A stretch of 64,000 bases of DNA from Curvularia sp. ZM96 (GCA_022457065.1 JAJGBQ010000004.1:3286001-3350000), one strand, 5' to 3'; numbered from the stretch's first letter, positions 47,430 to 59,582 are shown. Made by a program: numbers and translations. The notes: generated from the sequence alone by a model not told the origin.

Positions 47430-50400
47430 ATGCCTAGTCACGACCTGCGCCTGCTCGCTCTTGATGGCGGCGGCGTACGAGGCCTGTCCACCCTAATGAT
47501 CCTCGAGAAGCTCATGGAGGCTGTCAACCCGGACGCGCCGCCGAAACCGTGCGACTACTTTGATATGATCGGCGGGACGAGTACGGGCGGGTCAGTATCG
47601 CTCTCGATTGTTATGGTACTTGAACGAAGATCGCTGACGCCAGAACTTCAGCCTGATCGCCATCATGCTCGGCCGACTGAAGATGAGCACAGGCGACTGT
47701 ATCAAAGCCTATGTATCGCTGTCTAAGCGTGTCTTCCGCAAGACACGACATCGAGTGACGGTCAAGGGCCAGGTGCAGGGTCGTTTTGACGCGGAGGAGC
47801 TGGCGCGGGCAGTCAAGGAGGTTGTGAAGCAGCAGGGCTTGAAAGAGGATGCGCTACTGAGAGATGAGCCTCATACTACATGCAAAGTGTATGTTGCAAT
47901 GCATATCGAGCACTCTGTTTGCTAACCAGTACAGCTTCGTGTGCGCGACAAGTAAGGAGACTAGCGAGACAGTCTGCCTGACCAGCTACCGCACGCCGCA
48001 AGGCAACAACGACTTGTTGAACAGTGTGACCGTCTGGGAAGCGTGCCGAGCTACCTCCGCAGCTACCTCCTTCTTCGACTCCATTGCAATCGGGCGCTTT
48101 GGTGAGGAATTTGTAGATGGCGCAATAGGCGCGAACAATCCAGTGCGACAGGTGTGGGACCAGGCACGACTGGCTTGGGGACCAGAGCCGCTAGAAGGGC
48201 GAGTGAAGTGCCTGGTGTCGATTGGGACGGGCTTGCCGTCGCTCAAGCCGTTCAAGGATGACGTCTTGCACGTCGGCAAGACGCTTGTTGCTATCGCGAC
48301 AGAGACAGAACGGACGGCCGAGCAGTTCCAGCGTGACCGGCAGGAGCTCGACACCACAGGACGGTACTACCGGTTCAACGTAGTACGAGGGCTGGAAGAT
48401 ATTGGGCTAGAGGAAGCGGCGAAGGTAAAGGAGATGGCGGCGGCGACGCGGAGGTACATCTCGTCGCACGAGGTGCACAAGCAGATGCAGGCATGCGCGG
48501 GCAACATAGCTGAGCGAGGGTGTTAGTACCCCCTTACTAACTACATATTTAGAAAGGTAGCTAAAGTGTTGTAGACTCTGGAACGTACCAAACAATTTTC
48601 AGTCTCGAGGGAGTACCAAGCGTCAGGGCATTTGTAGACCGACCGGCTGAGATGGCAGATATGGAACGTGTATTACTCCCCAAATATCGACAGGGCGGTC
48701 GACAGAAGAGATATGTTCTACGTGGACTTGGTGGCATTGGTAAGACGCAGCTTGCGGCTGAGTTCGCACAGCGACACCACCACCGCTTTAGTGCAGTGTT
48801 TTGGTTAGACGGACGGAGCAAAGACAGCCTACAGCAAAGCATCGCTAGTTATGCTAACAGAATACCCAAGAGCCAGATATCAGAGATGAGCAAGGCGTAT
48901 GCGGTAGACAGGAGTATTGACGTGGATGCTGTAGTGAAAGACGTCTTAGGCTGGCTTACACGGCCTGATAACACAGCATGGCTGCTTATATTCGACAACG
49001 TTGATCGAGAATACAGGAGCAGAGGCGGCGACGCTGAGTCATACGATGTGAAGCGCTACTTCTCTGGCGCCGATCATGGGGCTGTGTTGATTACAACGCG
49101 GCTGGCCAAGCTGGAGCAACTAGGTGAGTCGCTGCATCTGGGCAAGGTGGATGAGACACAAGCAAAGAACATCTTCGAAAATTGGAACAAACAGCCGTAT
49201 GGTGAGTGAACAGGACAATTCCAGTAGCATATGCCGTTAACAAGCTGCGCAGACGCAGCGCTGGGCAAGCAGCTTCTTGAAAGACTGGACGGTCTGCCGC
49301 TAGCAATCGCGCAGGCGGGCGCATTTCTCCAAGAAAGCGGTACAAACCTTAAGGCATACCTCCGCTTCTATGAGCTGCAATGGGACGAGTTGATGGAGCT
49401 ACAAGACAAAGAGGACACACTGATGCAGGACTACCCGGACCGAAGTGTATGGACAACATGGGCTATCTCGTACCGGGCGGTCCTTGACAAATACGAATCA
49501 GCGGCGCATCTACTGCTGCTGTGGTCATTCATGGACAACAAAGACGTGTGGTACGACTTGTTTGCGACAGCATGCAAAAGTTCTTATGTTGCTCAACGTA
49601 TGCTATCAGAGTGGATTGGAGACGCAGCGACAAGCGAGCTAGCGTTTAGCAGAGCAATGCTGATACTACGCAGCTACTCGCTTGTAGAAGCAGTGGAAGG
49701 GTCAGTGGGCTACACGACACACCCCGTAATGCATCGATGGGCGTATTATTCTCAGGGTAAGCAGCTTGAACCGAAGCTAGGACGTTTAGCGGTGGTTGTT
49801 GTTGGATTCGCAGCGCCAGACGAGTTGTTGCATGACTATACAGCCTTGCAGCGACGACTGTTGCCCCATGTCCAAGCTGTGTCTCAATGGGTAATTCAGG
49901 CCAATATCCGAAGAGAAGAATTCGGCAGCAGTGATGAGGTAGAAGGATACGTCATGGAGACGGAACAACATGAAGCGGCTCTCAATGGCACGCTTCAACT
50001 CGGTGCTCTCTACGAAGCACAAGGCAAGCTTGGCGAGGCCGAGCGGATGTTTGAGCAGGCGCTGCGAGGGTATGAGGAGGCAGTTGGGCCTAGCCACACA
50101 TCCACACTAGTTGCAGTCAACGATCTAGCCAATGTCTTTCAAGAGCAAGGTATTTTGCACAAAGCTGAGCAGATGTATGAGCGGGTGCTGCGAGGGTATG
50201 AGCAGGCAGTTGGACCTAGCCACACATCGACACTAGTCGCAGTCAATAATCTAGGCAACGTCTACGTCAAGCAAGGCAAGCTAGATGAGGCTGAGCAGAT
50301 GCATGAGCGGGCGCTACGAGGTTGTGAGGGGATATATGGACCGAGCCACCCTGAAACACTAACTATAGTTAATAACCTAGGAAACAACTATACTAAGCAA

Positions 50401-50979
50401 GGCAAGCTAGGCGAGGCTGAGCGGATGTTTAAGCAGGCGCTGCGAGGGTATGAGGAGGCAGTTGGGCCTAGCCACACATTGACACTAGGCACAGTCAATA
50501 ACCTAGGCAACGTCTACGTCAAGCAGGGCAAGCTAGACGAGGCCGAGCGGATGTACAATCGGGCAATACAAGGCTATAATCAGGCACTGGATTATGTTCC
50601 TGCTCTTTATCATCCGCGAACGCTTAACACAATCTTTAACCTTGCCATTCTCTATGAGAAACAAGGAAAGCTAGGCGAGGCTGAAAAGATGTATAAGCGG
50701 GCAATACAAGGCTACAAGACGATGCTGGGTGATGGGCCTGACCTCCAACATCTGTCAGCACTCGACGCATTCGAAAACCTCGGCTATCTCTATTACGAAC
50801 AAAGAAGACCTACAGAAGCTCAGGCCATGTTGTCCACTGCGCTTCAAGGCCTCCAGAGCGTACTTGGTTCTACGAACAAGAGATGCATAGAGCTTGCCTC
50901 TTGGATACATGAACTTGAGAATTCACAGCAGAAGCTGACGATAAGGCAGCGGATGAGGAGAATATTCAGACACCAGTAG
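47430..50979 (+). CDS. patatin-NB-ARC-TPR protein (fungal NLR/STAND)
   Basis: NOD-like receptor architecture: N-terminal patatin-like phospholipase, central nucleotide switch, C-terminal sensor repeats. Five exons, 47430-47590, 47652-47888, 47935-48521, 48575-49201 and 49253-50979, give 1112 aa. Patatin landmarks are intact: oxyanion loop DGGGVRG (~11-17), nucleophile motif GTSTG (~49-53) and the catalytic Asp in VDGAIG (~194). The NB-ARC has P-loop GLGGIGKTQ (~379), Walker B LLIFDNVD (~466) and VLITTR (~499). Residues ~785-1075 hold about seven TPRs of ~42 aa; several are almost identical (AERM..QALRGYEEAVGPSHT). In Neurospora a related protein, PLP-1, triggers allorecognition cell death; a role of that kind here is inference. 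The exon 3 donor GTTAGT (48522) is my choice; the alternative donor at 48520 with acceptor 48602 would drop ten residues. Confidence 0.9.
50025..50570 (+). repeat. near-identical TPR-coding repeats
   Basis: Tandem units of about 126 nt within the NLR gene. Units 1, 2 and 4 share long identical blocks such as GGGTATGAGGAGGCAGTTGG and GCCTAGCCACACA. The nucleotide identity exceeds what the TPR fold requires, indicating recent duplication or exchange among units. Confidence 0.75.
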
Positions 50980-51558
50980 ATTTTGTATTGAACGTTACAT
51001 GTCACACAATCAAACCACCTATCAAAGAAGTCGATATGTGAGATTAGCGTTCAGGAGCATATTCCCAATACTAAACATCTCATTTGGTGCTTCTGTGAAG
51101 TAAAAATACACGTGAGTTGGACACAATACTAACGAGGATGAAGCCGTGAGACAAATACGGACTGGCTTACAAGTGATACTGAAAGATGGGATCTGCGCGA
51201 TTGTGATACATGTGGGGAGACCGACAGTGAGAGCACAATACAACTTGATGACGATTGAGTGCGCGAGGATCCGACTGAGGTGGATAGGTTTGTCCATGGT
51301 ATGGCACAGGATTGGTAGCTGGCAGAATGTTTGTATGGCTCGATTTGGCACCGCAAACACACCCACACACCAGACCCTAGATTGCGGAAACGTGATAGAA
51401 TATATAATGGATAGAAGGACACTATAGGTTTATTTTGGTTCAAGAGGCTATGGGGTCGCGGGAGATGAGCTACGAGGTCGAAGTCGTGACGATCGCTGGA
51501 AGAATTCATACAGTAAGCGGATACTTCTTTATTTGTTTTAGATACTTTTGCTACAATT
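50980..51558. other. intergenic NLR-HADH
   Basis: 3' flanks of two convergent genes; no gene is seen. Confidence 0.5.
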
Positions 51559-52571
51559 CTAATAGTCGTAGAAGCCCTTGCCACTCTTCTTTCCTAGCCA
51601 ACCGGCATCTACCATCTTCTTCAGCAGAACAGCGGGCCTGTACTTAGAGTCGCCCGTGTCGTGGTATAGGACTTGCATAATAGCCAAACATGTGTCGATG
51701 CCAATGAAATCTGCCAGTTGTAGTGGGCCCATGGGTACATTTGTGCCATTCTTCATGATGCTGTCAATGTCCTCTTTAGCACCTACGCCAGTCTCCAAGC
51801 AGATGACGGCTTCGTTGATGTACGGCATGAGAATGCGGTTGGCGAGGAAACCGGGTGAGTCAGCGGACTTGGAGGGGATCTTGCCCATCTTCTCGCAAAA
51901 GGCAATAGCTGTGTCGATGGTGTCTTGGGATGTCTGTAGTCCAGTGATGATCTCTACACCTTTCTGCACAGGCACTGGGTTCATGAAGTGCGTGCTGATG
52001 ACACGCGAGGAGGCGGAGAGGTCGGTTGGGTCCTTTGTGGTGCTGGCTGCAATCTTGGTGATGGAGATCGAGGATGTGTTTGTAGCGAGAATAGCGTGGG
52101 AAGGGCAGATTTGAGCGAGCCGCGAGAAGATCTTGTGCTTCAAGTCTGGGATTTCGGGGACAGCTTCGATGACAAAGTCGACATCGGAGAGGTCTTCCAG
52201 CTGCGTGCTGGAAACCAAGCGCTCGCGTACTACTGCGGCGTCTTCCTTGGAGATGCGTCCCTTTCCTACGTCTTTCTCGAGCAACTTGTCGGCGAACTTG
52301 AGGCCCTTGTCGATGGAGGCTTGAGAGTTGTCGATCAATCGCACGGGAACCGAGGCCTTTTGCGCGGCTACGAGGGCAATTCCAAGGCCCTGTGCATGTC
52401 AGAATCGAGCGGTAACATCCGAGTGTCCTTTGTACTTACCATCTGACCGGCTCCAATGACACCCAGCTTCTTCACCTCTGCAGCGGCACCAACAGTGGGG
52501 GTTGAGCTAAAGGCGCGGCATTGCTGCCTACCGATACATCGGACGACTTGTCTCGAGGCTGCGGAAAACAT
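51559..52571 (-). CDS. 3-hydroxyacyl-CoA dehydrogenase, mitochondrial type
   Basis: NAD-dependent enzyme that oxidises L-3-hydroxyacyl-CoA to 3-ketoacyl-CoA, the step after enoyl-CoA hydratase in beta-oxidation. It also resembles 3-hydroxybutyryl-CoA dehydrogenases. Two exons, 52571-52440 and 52389-51559, give 320 aa, the normal length. An Arg-rich N terminus (MFSAASRQVVRCIGRQQCRA) is a likely mitochondrial presequence. The Rossmann motif GVIGAGQMGLG is split by the intron. Further landmarks are DFVIEAVPE, LATNTSSISI, the catalytic His region VISTHFMNPVP, and PGFLANRILMPYINEAV. The C terminus GKKSGKGFYDY is typical. Divergent from tof1 with 273 bp between starts. Confidence 0.93.
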
Positions 52572-52844
52572 TGTGTGTAGCAGGTACAATGGAATTGAAT
52601 TGCAGGAAACAATCAAAAGTCAGAATCGCTGCATGTGATACGGCACCCCAGTGCTCGCCCAGCCGATGAGAACCGCGTGCGGCCTAGCCGAGGCATGACG
52701 TTGGTTGGCGGGCGGGAGAGCGGGACGCTCAGCCCTATCTGGCTTGGCGAGTTTGCGCGGTTTGGATCAATTTACGCGTCGACGCGTTCTGGGGCATATC
52801 GCGACGAGCCCCGACGACGGCGATTCCGCACGTCAACCACGACA
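52572..52844. promoter_or_regulatory. divergent promoter of HADH and tof1
   Basis: The 273-bp gap between the two ATGs contains a double MCB palindrome nearer to tof1, described separately. Confidence 0.6.
52774..52787. promoter_or_regulatory. double MCB palindrome ACGCGTCGACGCGT upstream of tof1
   Basis: A perfect 14-bp palindrome containing two ACGCGT sites, 58-71 bp upstream of the tof1 ATG. ACGCGT is the MBF core that drives G1/S expression of replication genes in yeasts and many ascomycetes. Two copies two bases apart are very unlikely by chance in 273 bp. Confidence 0.65.
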
Positions 52845-55800
52845 ATGACACAGACAACGCTGGACGAGTGGGCGTCGGATCCCGTCAATCCTGAAGTGCG
52901 CGCTCATGTGTATAGTCTAATATCTGCTGTACGTCTTCATTGCTGTAACGCTTCCAATTCTCACTAAGTAACATCTTCAGCTCGGTGGAATCGGTGACGA
53001 TGGCACATATTCTCTCGGCCATGACGCTTTGCTGTGTCTCAAGGATCTCCGAAAATGGCTCAAATTTGCTGATGGCCATCACAACCGGCGAGATGTCGCT
53101 CGGTGCATGGCTGAGGCAAACCTCGTCAAGGGAGACTTGCTGGAGATACTTGCAAAGATATCCCCGACCGTAGTAGAGAGCTCATGGAAGCACAAGATCG
53201 CAGTCGCAACGCGTATGTAACAGTGCATTAGTTCTCGAGTCTCTGCTGACTGTTCTAGTCGAACTCCTTGTCCCTCTTACTTGGCCCTTTGAAATCGACC
53301 CGACCGAAGCGACCGTCAATCACCATCGTCATGGACCATACATTCAGCTTGCGCAGATGGGCTACAAGCGTGCAATCTTGCAATTCGACCGAGACAGGAC
53401 CCTCCAGACTGCTGTCAAGATTGCCCTGCCGTCCATGGCTGTACCCCTCCGAGAACGAACACCACGAGATGAGGGCATTATTCGAATTGCCCTATACTTC
53501 ATACGCAACATCGCCATGCTCGCACCTCCCAGTAGCGCACCAATGGATATTGACGAGGCCGAAGTGTCTCGTTCTGCCACCATAGACACCTTCCATGAGC
53601 AGGATATATTCCAGGTTATATTGAGTATTGCATCAAGCATCGGAGAGGACTTTGTCAGTCAGGACGTCATCGTCCTAGAGATTCTTTTCTTCCTGCTCAA
53701 GGGCATTGACGCTGAAAAGCTATTCATGGAAGACAAAAAGCTCAACTCGAAGAACAATGACGAACTCAAGAGCCTGATTCAGAAGGAGAAGGCTATGCTT
53801 GCAGGCTACGCGCGCCATGCGCCGACCCGACACAACCGGTTTGGTACTATGATCTGGATGAAGCGAGATGACGAGAAAGTCACCACCATCTCAGGACAAG
53901 ACGTGCTGGGTAAGGCACAAGCAAGTATGCAAAAGATGGACGAAACAAAGAAGTGGAATAAACCTAGGCGACCCGGGCGGAAGCAAGATAGCAGTGAGGA
54001 GAGGGAAGAGTTTGACTTGCCTGTACCACTGACCTCTTCAGCCCGAAAACACATCAAATCCTTTGTTGAGGAGTTCCTCGACTCATCCTTCAATCCTTTG
54101 TTCTTACATCTGCGCAAGGCCATCGAGCGTGAAAACGAACGCGTGGAGACACGGCATGCCAGACAGTTCTTCTATCTTGTCTCATGGTTCCTACGGGCAG
54201 AGTGCGCCCGACGGCGAACAATGAAAGAGAGAGCTGCTGATCCAAAGAGCCCGGAGGTTCTTTCTGCAGAAGACGAAAGCTATGGCTTAGTAGCCGAAGT
54301 CATGAACCAGGAGACATTTATCTTACTCAACCGTTTCATGCAGAAGAGTCAGGACGAGAAGGCGTGGCGAGATTTGAACGCTGGACTAAAGTGTTTCACT
54401 CAAATCCTGCTCACGGTCCATGAAATGTCTGAATCGGCACTAGAAGAAGATCAAGAAATCGCCGAAAACATACAGAATCGTATTTTCTACGAAGAGGCAA
54501 CACATGACCGGATCGTTGCGATCTTGAGGTCATACAAGGACCAAGGCTTTGGCTACCTAGACGCGGTTACTGAGTTATCTCACGTCTTTTTACGAATGTT
54601 AGAGCGCTACTCAAAGCAGAACGTGGATATGCACATTCGATCGAAACGAAGAGCTCGGAAGATCAAAAAGAAGAAGGCAGACAAGGAAGGCGAGGAAGGA
54701 GAAGAAGAGGGTCATGTTTCGGAGACCGAAGACCTACAACAGGCCCAGAAGACCGTTTCAGAACGCAAGTTTGACTTCCACCGCTTTTCGGCTAAGTTCG
54801 TGAACCAGAGCAGCGTCAACACCTTTGTAGCATTCACCAAGTATTTCAATGACCTGGACGTTGAGCAACTGAAGCGCGCGCATCGCTTCTTCCACCGTGT
54901 GGCATTCAAGATGGAGCTGGGGGTTCTTCTATGTCGGGTCGACATTCTCCATTTGTTCAACAAGATGATGAAAGGCCCTGGAGGTCTCGATCCCGAGTCG
55001 CCCGTTTATAGGGAATGGGACGAATTTGTCAAGCACTTCTTCAGACAAGTAGTCAAGAAGGTACAGGAGAGGCCAGAGCTCGTAGTCGAGATGCTGTTCA
55101 GCAAGATCCCAGCAACCCTCTTCTTCCTTGAACATGGGTACGAGCGTGAAGTGACAGTCAAAGCACCACGCGCACCGGCAGAGCTGGAAGTCAAACCTGG
55201 ATTGGAACCACATGAACAAATCGGCGTTGCTGTCGGAGTGCTTGTGAACCAATCGAAATCCGACGCGCTCCGGTGGGTTCGAGATGTCCTTACTTCCGCG
55301 GCTGAAGAGCGAAAGGCATGGGAAGAGGCCGCAGAAGCACAGAAGCTCTTGACTGCAGATTTGGAGCGACCAGAGGGTGAAGCAGCTCCCGAAGATACAG
55401 AGGCTGAGACATCAAAGCCTCCGACCATTTGTAAGCAAGATGCAAGATTCTGTTCATATCAGCCAACTAATTTGTCTAGTAATCAAACACGACACCGAGG
55501 AACGTCGCGTAGCCATGTTCAAAGATAACAAGCTGAGATTGTTAATGAAGTTGGTTGGCTTTGAACGATTAGGTGAACATCACGATCCAGAAGCTACATG
55601 GATTGTGCCGTCGTCCCTTACGTCGGCGCAACTCCAGGAATCCGTTGATCTTATTCGCAAGTTCGAATTCGATCCGCCAACATATGAGGACGGCAAAGCA
55701 CCAGAAGATTTGCTTCGTAGCAAGGCGGCTGCCTCACGCCGCTCGACTCGTCGTGTGGACTTTGACGACGATTCTGATAACGGCATAGATGATGATATAG

Positions 55801-56525
55801 AGGAAGACCATGGAGAGTACGCCCAGGGTGGCCCAACCACAAGGGAAGGCGATGCGCCTCGAAAGAAGCTCAAACGACGCCGTAGGCAACGTACGCCTGT
55901 CGAGCTCGACGACGAAGAAAAGGACCGCAGAGCCGAAGCTCGGAGAAAGCGGGAAATCGAGAAACAAGCCAAGGCACTGAGTACAATGTTTGTTCACGAC
56001 TCTGATGACGAAGATTGGGATGCTGAAAAGGACGCTGCCTTCTTTGCGAGGGAGGAAGCTATTCGGGAAGAGAACATGAAGGTCTTCAAGAAATCTCTCG
56101 TTCTTGGAACTATAGAACCTGTTGCTTCCAAGAAGAGGAAAGCAGATGAGCCTACCAAGAAGAGCAAGAGGCGCAAGAGCCCGCCAAAGCGAAAGGCCCT
56201 GTTTGATGACAGCGATGAGGACGCTGAGGAGGCTGCAAGTAGTAGAGCGACCTCTGAGGCTGCTGGCAATATTCTCGAGGATGATGATGTCGAGAACGAA
56301 GAAGAAGCTACCGATACCCCATTGTCGTCTCAGAATGCCGGCGCCGCAACGGCCAGCGACGCTGATACGCCGAGAAAGCCATCCACCAGTGTTGAGAAAA
56401 ATGCTGATGTTACAATGACGAATGCGGATTCTGATGACGAAGATGAAGATGACGCGCCAGTGGCGCGAAGGGCAACCGGGCGCAATATGAGAGCTGGGTT
56501 TGTTATTGATAGCGATTCCGAGTGA
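52845..56525 (+). CDS. tof1: fork protection complex subunit Tof1/Swi1 (Timeless)
   Basis: Large partner of Csm3. It binds the replicative helicase, enforces programmed fork pausing and mediates checkpoint signalling. Four exons, 52845-52928, 52981-53212, 53259-55430 and 55480-56525, give 1177 aa. The Timeless N-terminal helical-repeat domain begins at once (LGGIGDDGTYSLGHDALLCL, then DLRKWLKFADG) and continues with PLTWPFEID, FRNI-type helices and LEILFFLLKGI. Later landmarks are RHNRFGTMIWMKRD, the Lys/Glu-rich break (~600-630) and FVNQSSVNTFVAFTKYFNDL. The C terminus (~850-1177) is charged and disordered, with several basic patches likely to be nuclear localisation signals, ending in RAGFVIDSDSE. 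Exon joins ISA/LGGIG, AT/LELL and PPTI/LIKHD restore conserved sequence. Its partner csm3 is in the same window. Confidence 0.93.
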
Positions 56526-57037
56526 GCGAAGTCATCAAATAAGGAACAAGGGACGCATGATAAGGCGTTTTGCTATTTTTTGTGCTTTGCATATCTTGAA
56601 TACCCACCAATTTCTATTTGAACTTTCACTGTGCCTTGTAGAGCGAACTATTACATTGCATCTGTATGATGAATATGTGAATGGCGATACTTGTCGGTCA
56701 TGGTGTTGGACGTTGCTTTCCCGTTCTGTTTTTTAAGCGGAATACTCTTCGTCGTTATCAAACGCCATCGCGTATCCCACACAATGAAGATGTTCTAATT
56801 CAGGTAACTGAGGTTGACAACCGGAAGCTCCCCGTTTGCAGGATACAATGCTTCGTCCTGGTTGTGCAAACTGTAGCGCTAGCAGGGATTGCATAGCTGA
56901 TTTCTCTGCTGACGCTCGAGCTTATTTCAAAGCAACAGTTTTCTAATTGAAAACACGTTTGAGTAGATTCTATCACCAAGTGTATGAGGAAGTTGGGCTT
57001 TAAGGTAGCCGATGGGGAGGAGGGATGATAGGATAAG
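56526..57037. other. intergenic between convergent tof1 and HET gene
   Basis: Two 3' ends meet here; AT-rich, no gene seen. Confidence 0.5.
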
Positions 57038-59582
57038 CTATTTAGTGCTTGATTGCAGCAACTTGACGACGGCTTTATGCCCTCCATTAGTTGCATAGAA
57101 GAGCGGCGTCCGACCATACTTGTCCTTAAGGTCAACGTCGGCTTTGCCTATCTCAAGCAGCAGCTTGACTATAGTCTCGTGTCCTCCCTCAGCTGCCCAC
57201 CAGAGTGGCGTCCGACCAGACTTATCCTTAGGGTCAACGTCGGCTTTGCCCATCTCGAGCAGTAGCTTGACTATAGTCTCGTATCCTCCCTTAGCTGCCC
57301 ATAAGAGCGGCGTTCGACCAAGGTTATCTTGAGAGTTGACCTCGATCTGGCCCGTCTCAAGCAGCAACTTGACGATGGCTTCATGCCCTCCCTCGGCAGC
57401 CCACGAGAGCGGTTTCCAACCCTCCCGGTCAGCCAAGTCGGCATCAACTTTACCTGTCTCAAGTAGTAGCTTGACCACGGCCTCATGACCTCTCTCAGCC
57501 GCCCAAGAGAATGGCGTCCGACCAGACCTGTCCTTCGAGTCGACCTCAACTTTACCAGCCTCAAGCAGTAGCTTGACCATGGTCTCATGACCTCTCTCGG
57601 CTGCCAACGAGAGCGGCGTCCGACGAGACCACCAGTCTTTTGAGTTGACCTTAACCTTGCCTGTCTCCAGTAGTAGCTTAACTACGGCCTCATGACCTCC
57701 CTCAACTGCCCACGAGAGCGGCGTCGGATACCCCCGGACAGCCAAGTTGACATCAACTTTACCTGTATCAAGTAGTAGCTTGACTACGGCCTCATGACCT
57801 CTCTCAGCTGCCCATGATAGCGGCGTCCGACCGGAGTAACTATCCTTCCAGTCTGGATCGACACCATCCTTTGCAAGTAGTACTGATACTACATTAGTGT
57901 ACCCATTACCTGCGGCCCATGATAGCGGTGTCAAACCGCGGTTACGCTTCAGTGAGGACGAGTTCTGTAACCCGAACGCTATCTGATAGCCCTCGATTGC
58001 TTCCTGAGTTTTCTCGTCCGCCTCTTTGTCCTCAGCTAAATCTCCTAATATGAGTGCAAGGTTCCATATTCGGGTTGCCTCGTCAATATTGCCTGCAAGC
58101 TCCATTCGGTGCCTTAACCACCGATCGTACCCTTCTGGGTGTTGAGACTCCTCTAAAGAAATCTCCCAGTCCCAGTGAAGTATAAAACTGCGGATGAAGA
58201 ATTTCTTTGACTGTAAAAATCCTGGCCACTCGAAATATACATCTCCTATTTGAATATTTTCTGGATGCTTAGCTGCAATTACGATGATGTCAAAATGATC
58301 TCGACACCGTCTAATAATCGTCAGTCTTGAAGATTCTTGAAGAAGGCAAACAATGTCCCCAGGTCGAACGGATTTTGCTGATGCCTGAAGAGTCAATCCA
58401 GCGCTCTTCTTTCCATTCTCGAAGAAGACATGCGTACACTCTCTGCCATCCTCAACAGTTTGGCTTTGTACCCAAATCACCTTGCCAAGAACACAGCCCT
58501 TGCTTTCGATTACGGCGATCTCCCTGTCGTCGCCCAAAACCTCCACAGATATCTCTTCACCCAATATATACTTAGCCAGTCGCTGTAAGAGTTGCTTCCA
58601 TGGTACTCTGTAATCCGGTAATAGCTTGGATTTGCTCAGATCATCAGAGCTCATGCCAAGCAGGGCGAAAACCTTGTCGTGGCGTTTAGTAGCCTCATGG
58701 CTATGGTACATATCTATCAACTCGCCTAATGGGCAAATATCTAGAGAGGTTCTGTCTGATGGTCCCATAGGAAATTCAGGCCTGAAGATTGCCCCCCTTA
58801 TTAGGTAGGTCACTGAACGGGCCAAAATCTGCAAGTCGACGGGAGCTTTGTTAAATCCTTCGAACAAATCCATACCTAAGCAGAAGGCATAGCCATCAAT
58901 CTCTGTAGGTCCGCACATAATCGAGATCCGACGAGCCGCAGCAACTTCCTGAAGTATCTAGGTCAACCTATTAGTTACTGTAAATTCGGACAGTATCGGT
59001 TTTCCATACCCAGATGCGCCGAAACCACGGTCGTTGAAGTAACGCAATGACCGCTTGCTGAATCGTTTCATCGCTTGTAGGGATTTTGGAGTTCTTGCCT
59101 CCAGCATCGCGTATCCAATGCAGCGCTTGGTCGCTATTTTCTGCTGCCTCTCCAAGCCACACAACAACACGATTCGCAAGTGCGTAGATCTTCGCCATGA
59201 ACTGAATCTGTTGCTCTTGCTCTCGCTTATTATCCTGGTTGATACAAATAGCATCGATCCACATAATGCGTTCATAAAAGGGGTATCGAAGATGTGCCAG
59301 CGCTGCGTTTAGGTTTACCGTCACGGGTAGGCCATATCCGCTTGTGGGATCATCGGAGTTACTTTCGCGTATAGAGATAGATTGAGGCTTGTCTTCACTA
59401 CCCCATACGTAGGACAAAGCTTCGTATGGATGTGCTCGTCTTCCCGATTCCCGCAAAGGGTAGTGAAAGAGCTCGCATTGGATGGGCGCCGTTTTGTCTT
59501 CATTAGGAAGTAGGCGAAGCAAGCGAATACTCTCTGGCAGCAACGGTTCGCGATAACATTCAAAATGTGGAACAGAAGACAT
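57038..59582 (-). CDS. HET-domain protein with ankyrin repeats
   Basis: The HET domain is the cell-death effector module of vegetative incompatibility in filamentous ascomycetes. Two exons, 59582-59010 and 58957-57038, give 830 aa. All three HET blocks are present: YEALSYVWGS (~53), MWIDAICINQ (~108) and RPWFRRIWILQE, the last split by the intron after Trp191. A linking region with DKVFALLGMSSD (~260) follows. Residues ~530-828 form nine ankyrin repeats of ~33-36 aa around the core RTPLSWAAERGHEAVVKLLLETGKVDV, many differing at only a few positions. No break is seen, so the gene looks functional. The specific partner or signal it senses is not known from sequence. Confidence 0.92.
57045..57850 (-). 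repeat. near-identical ankyrin-coding repeats
   Basis: About eight tandem ~102-nt units in the HET gene. They share blocks such as AGTAGTAGCTTGAC and GGCCTCATGACCTC on the plus strand. Similarity at silent positions suggests recent unit duplication or concerted evolution. Confidence 0.75.

Noticed and set aside
47874..48610. Reading the NLR as two separate genes (patatin protein and NB-ARC-TPR protein)
   Set aside because: A 53-nt intron with a CTAAC-like branch site joins the two halves in frame, and the joined order matches known fungal NLRs.
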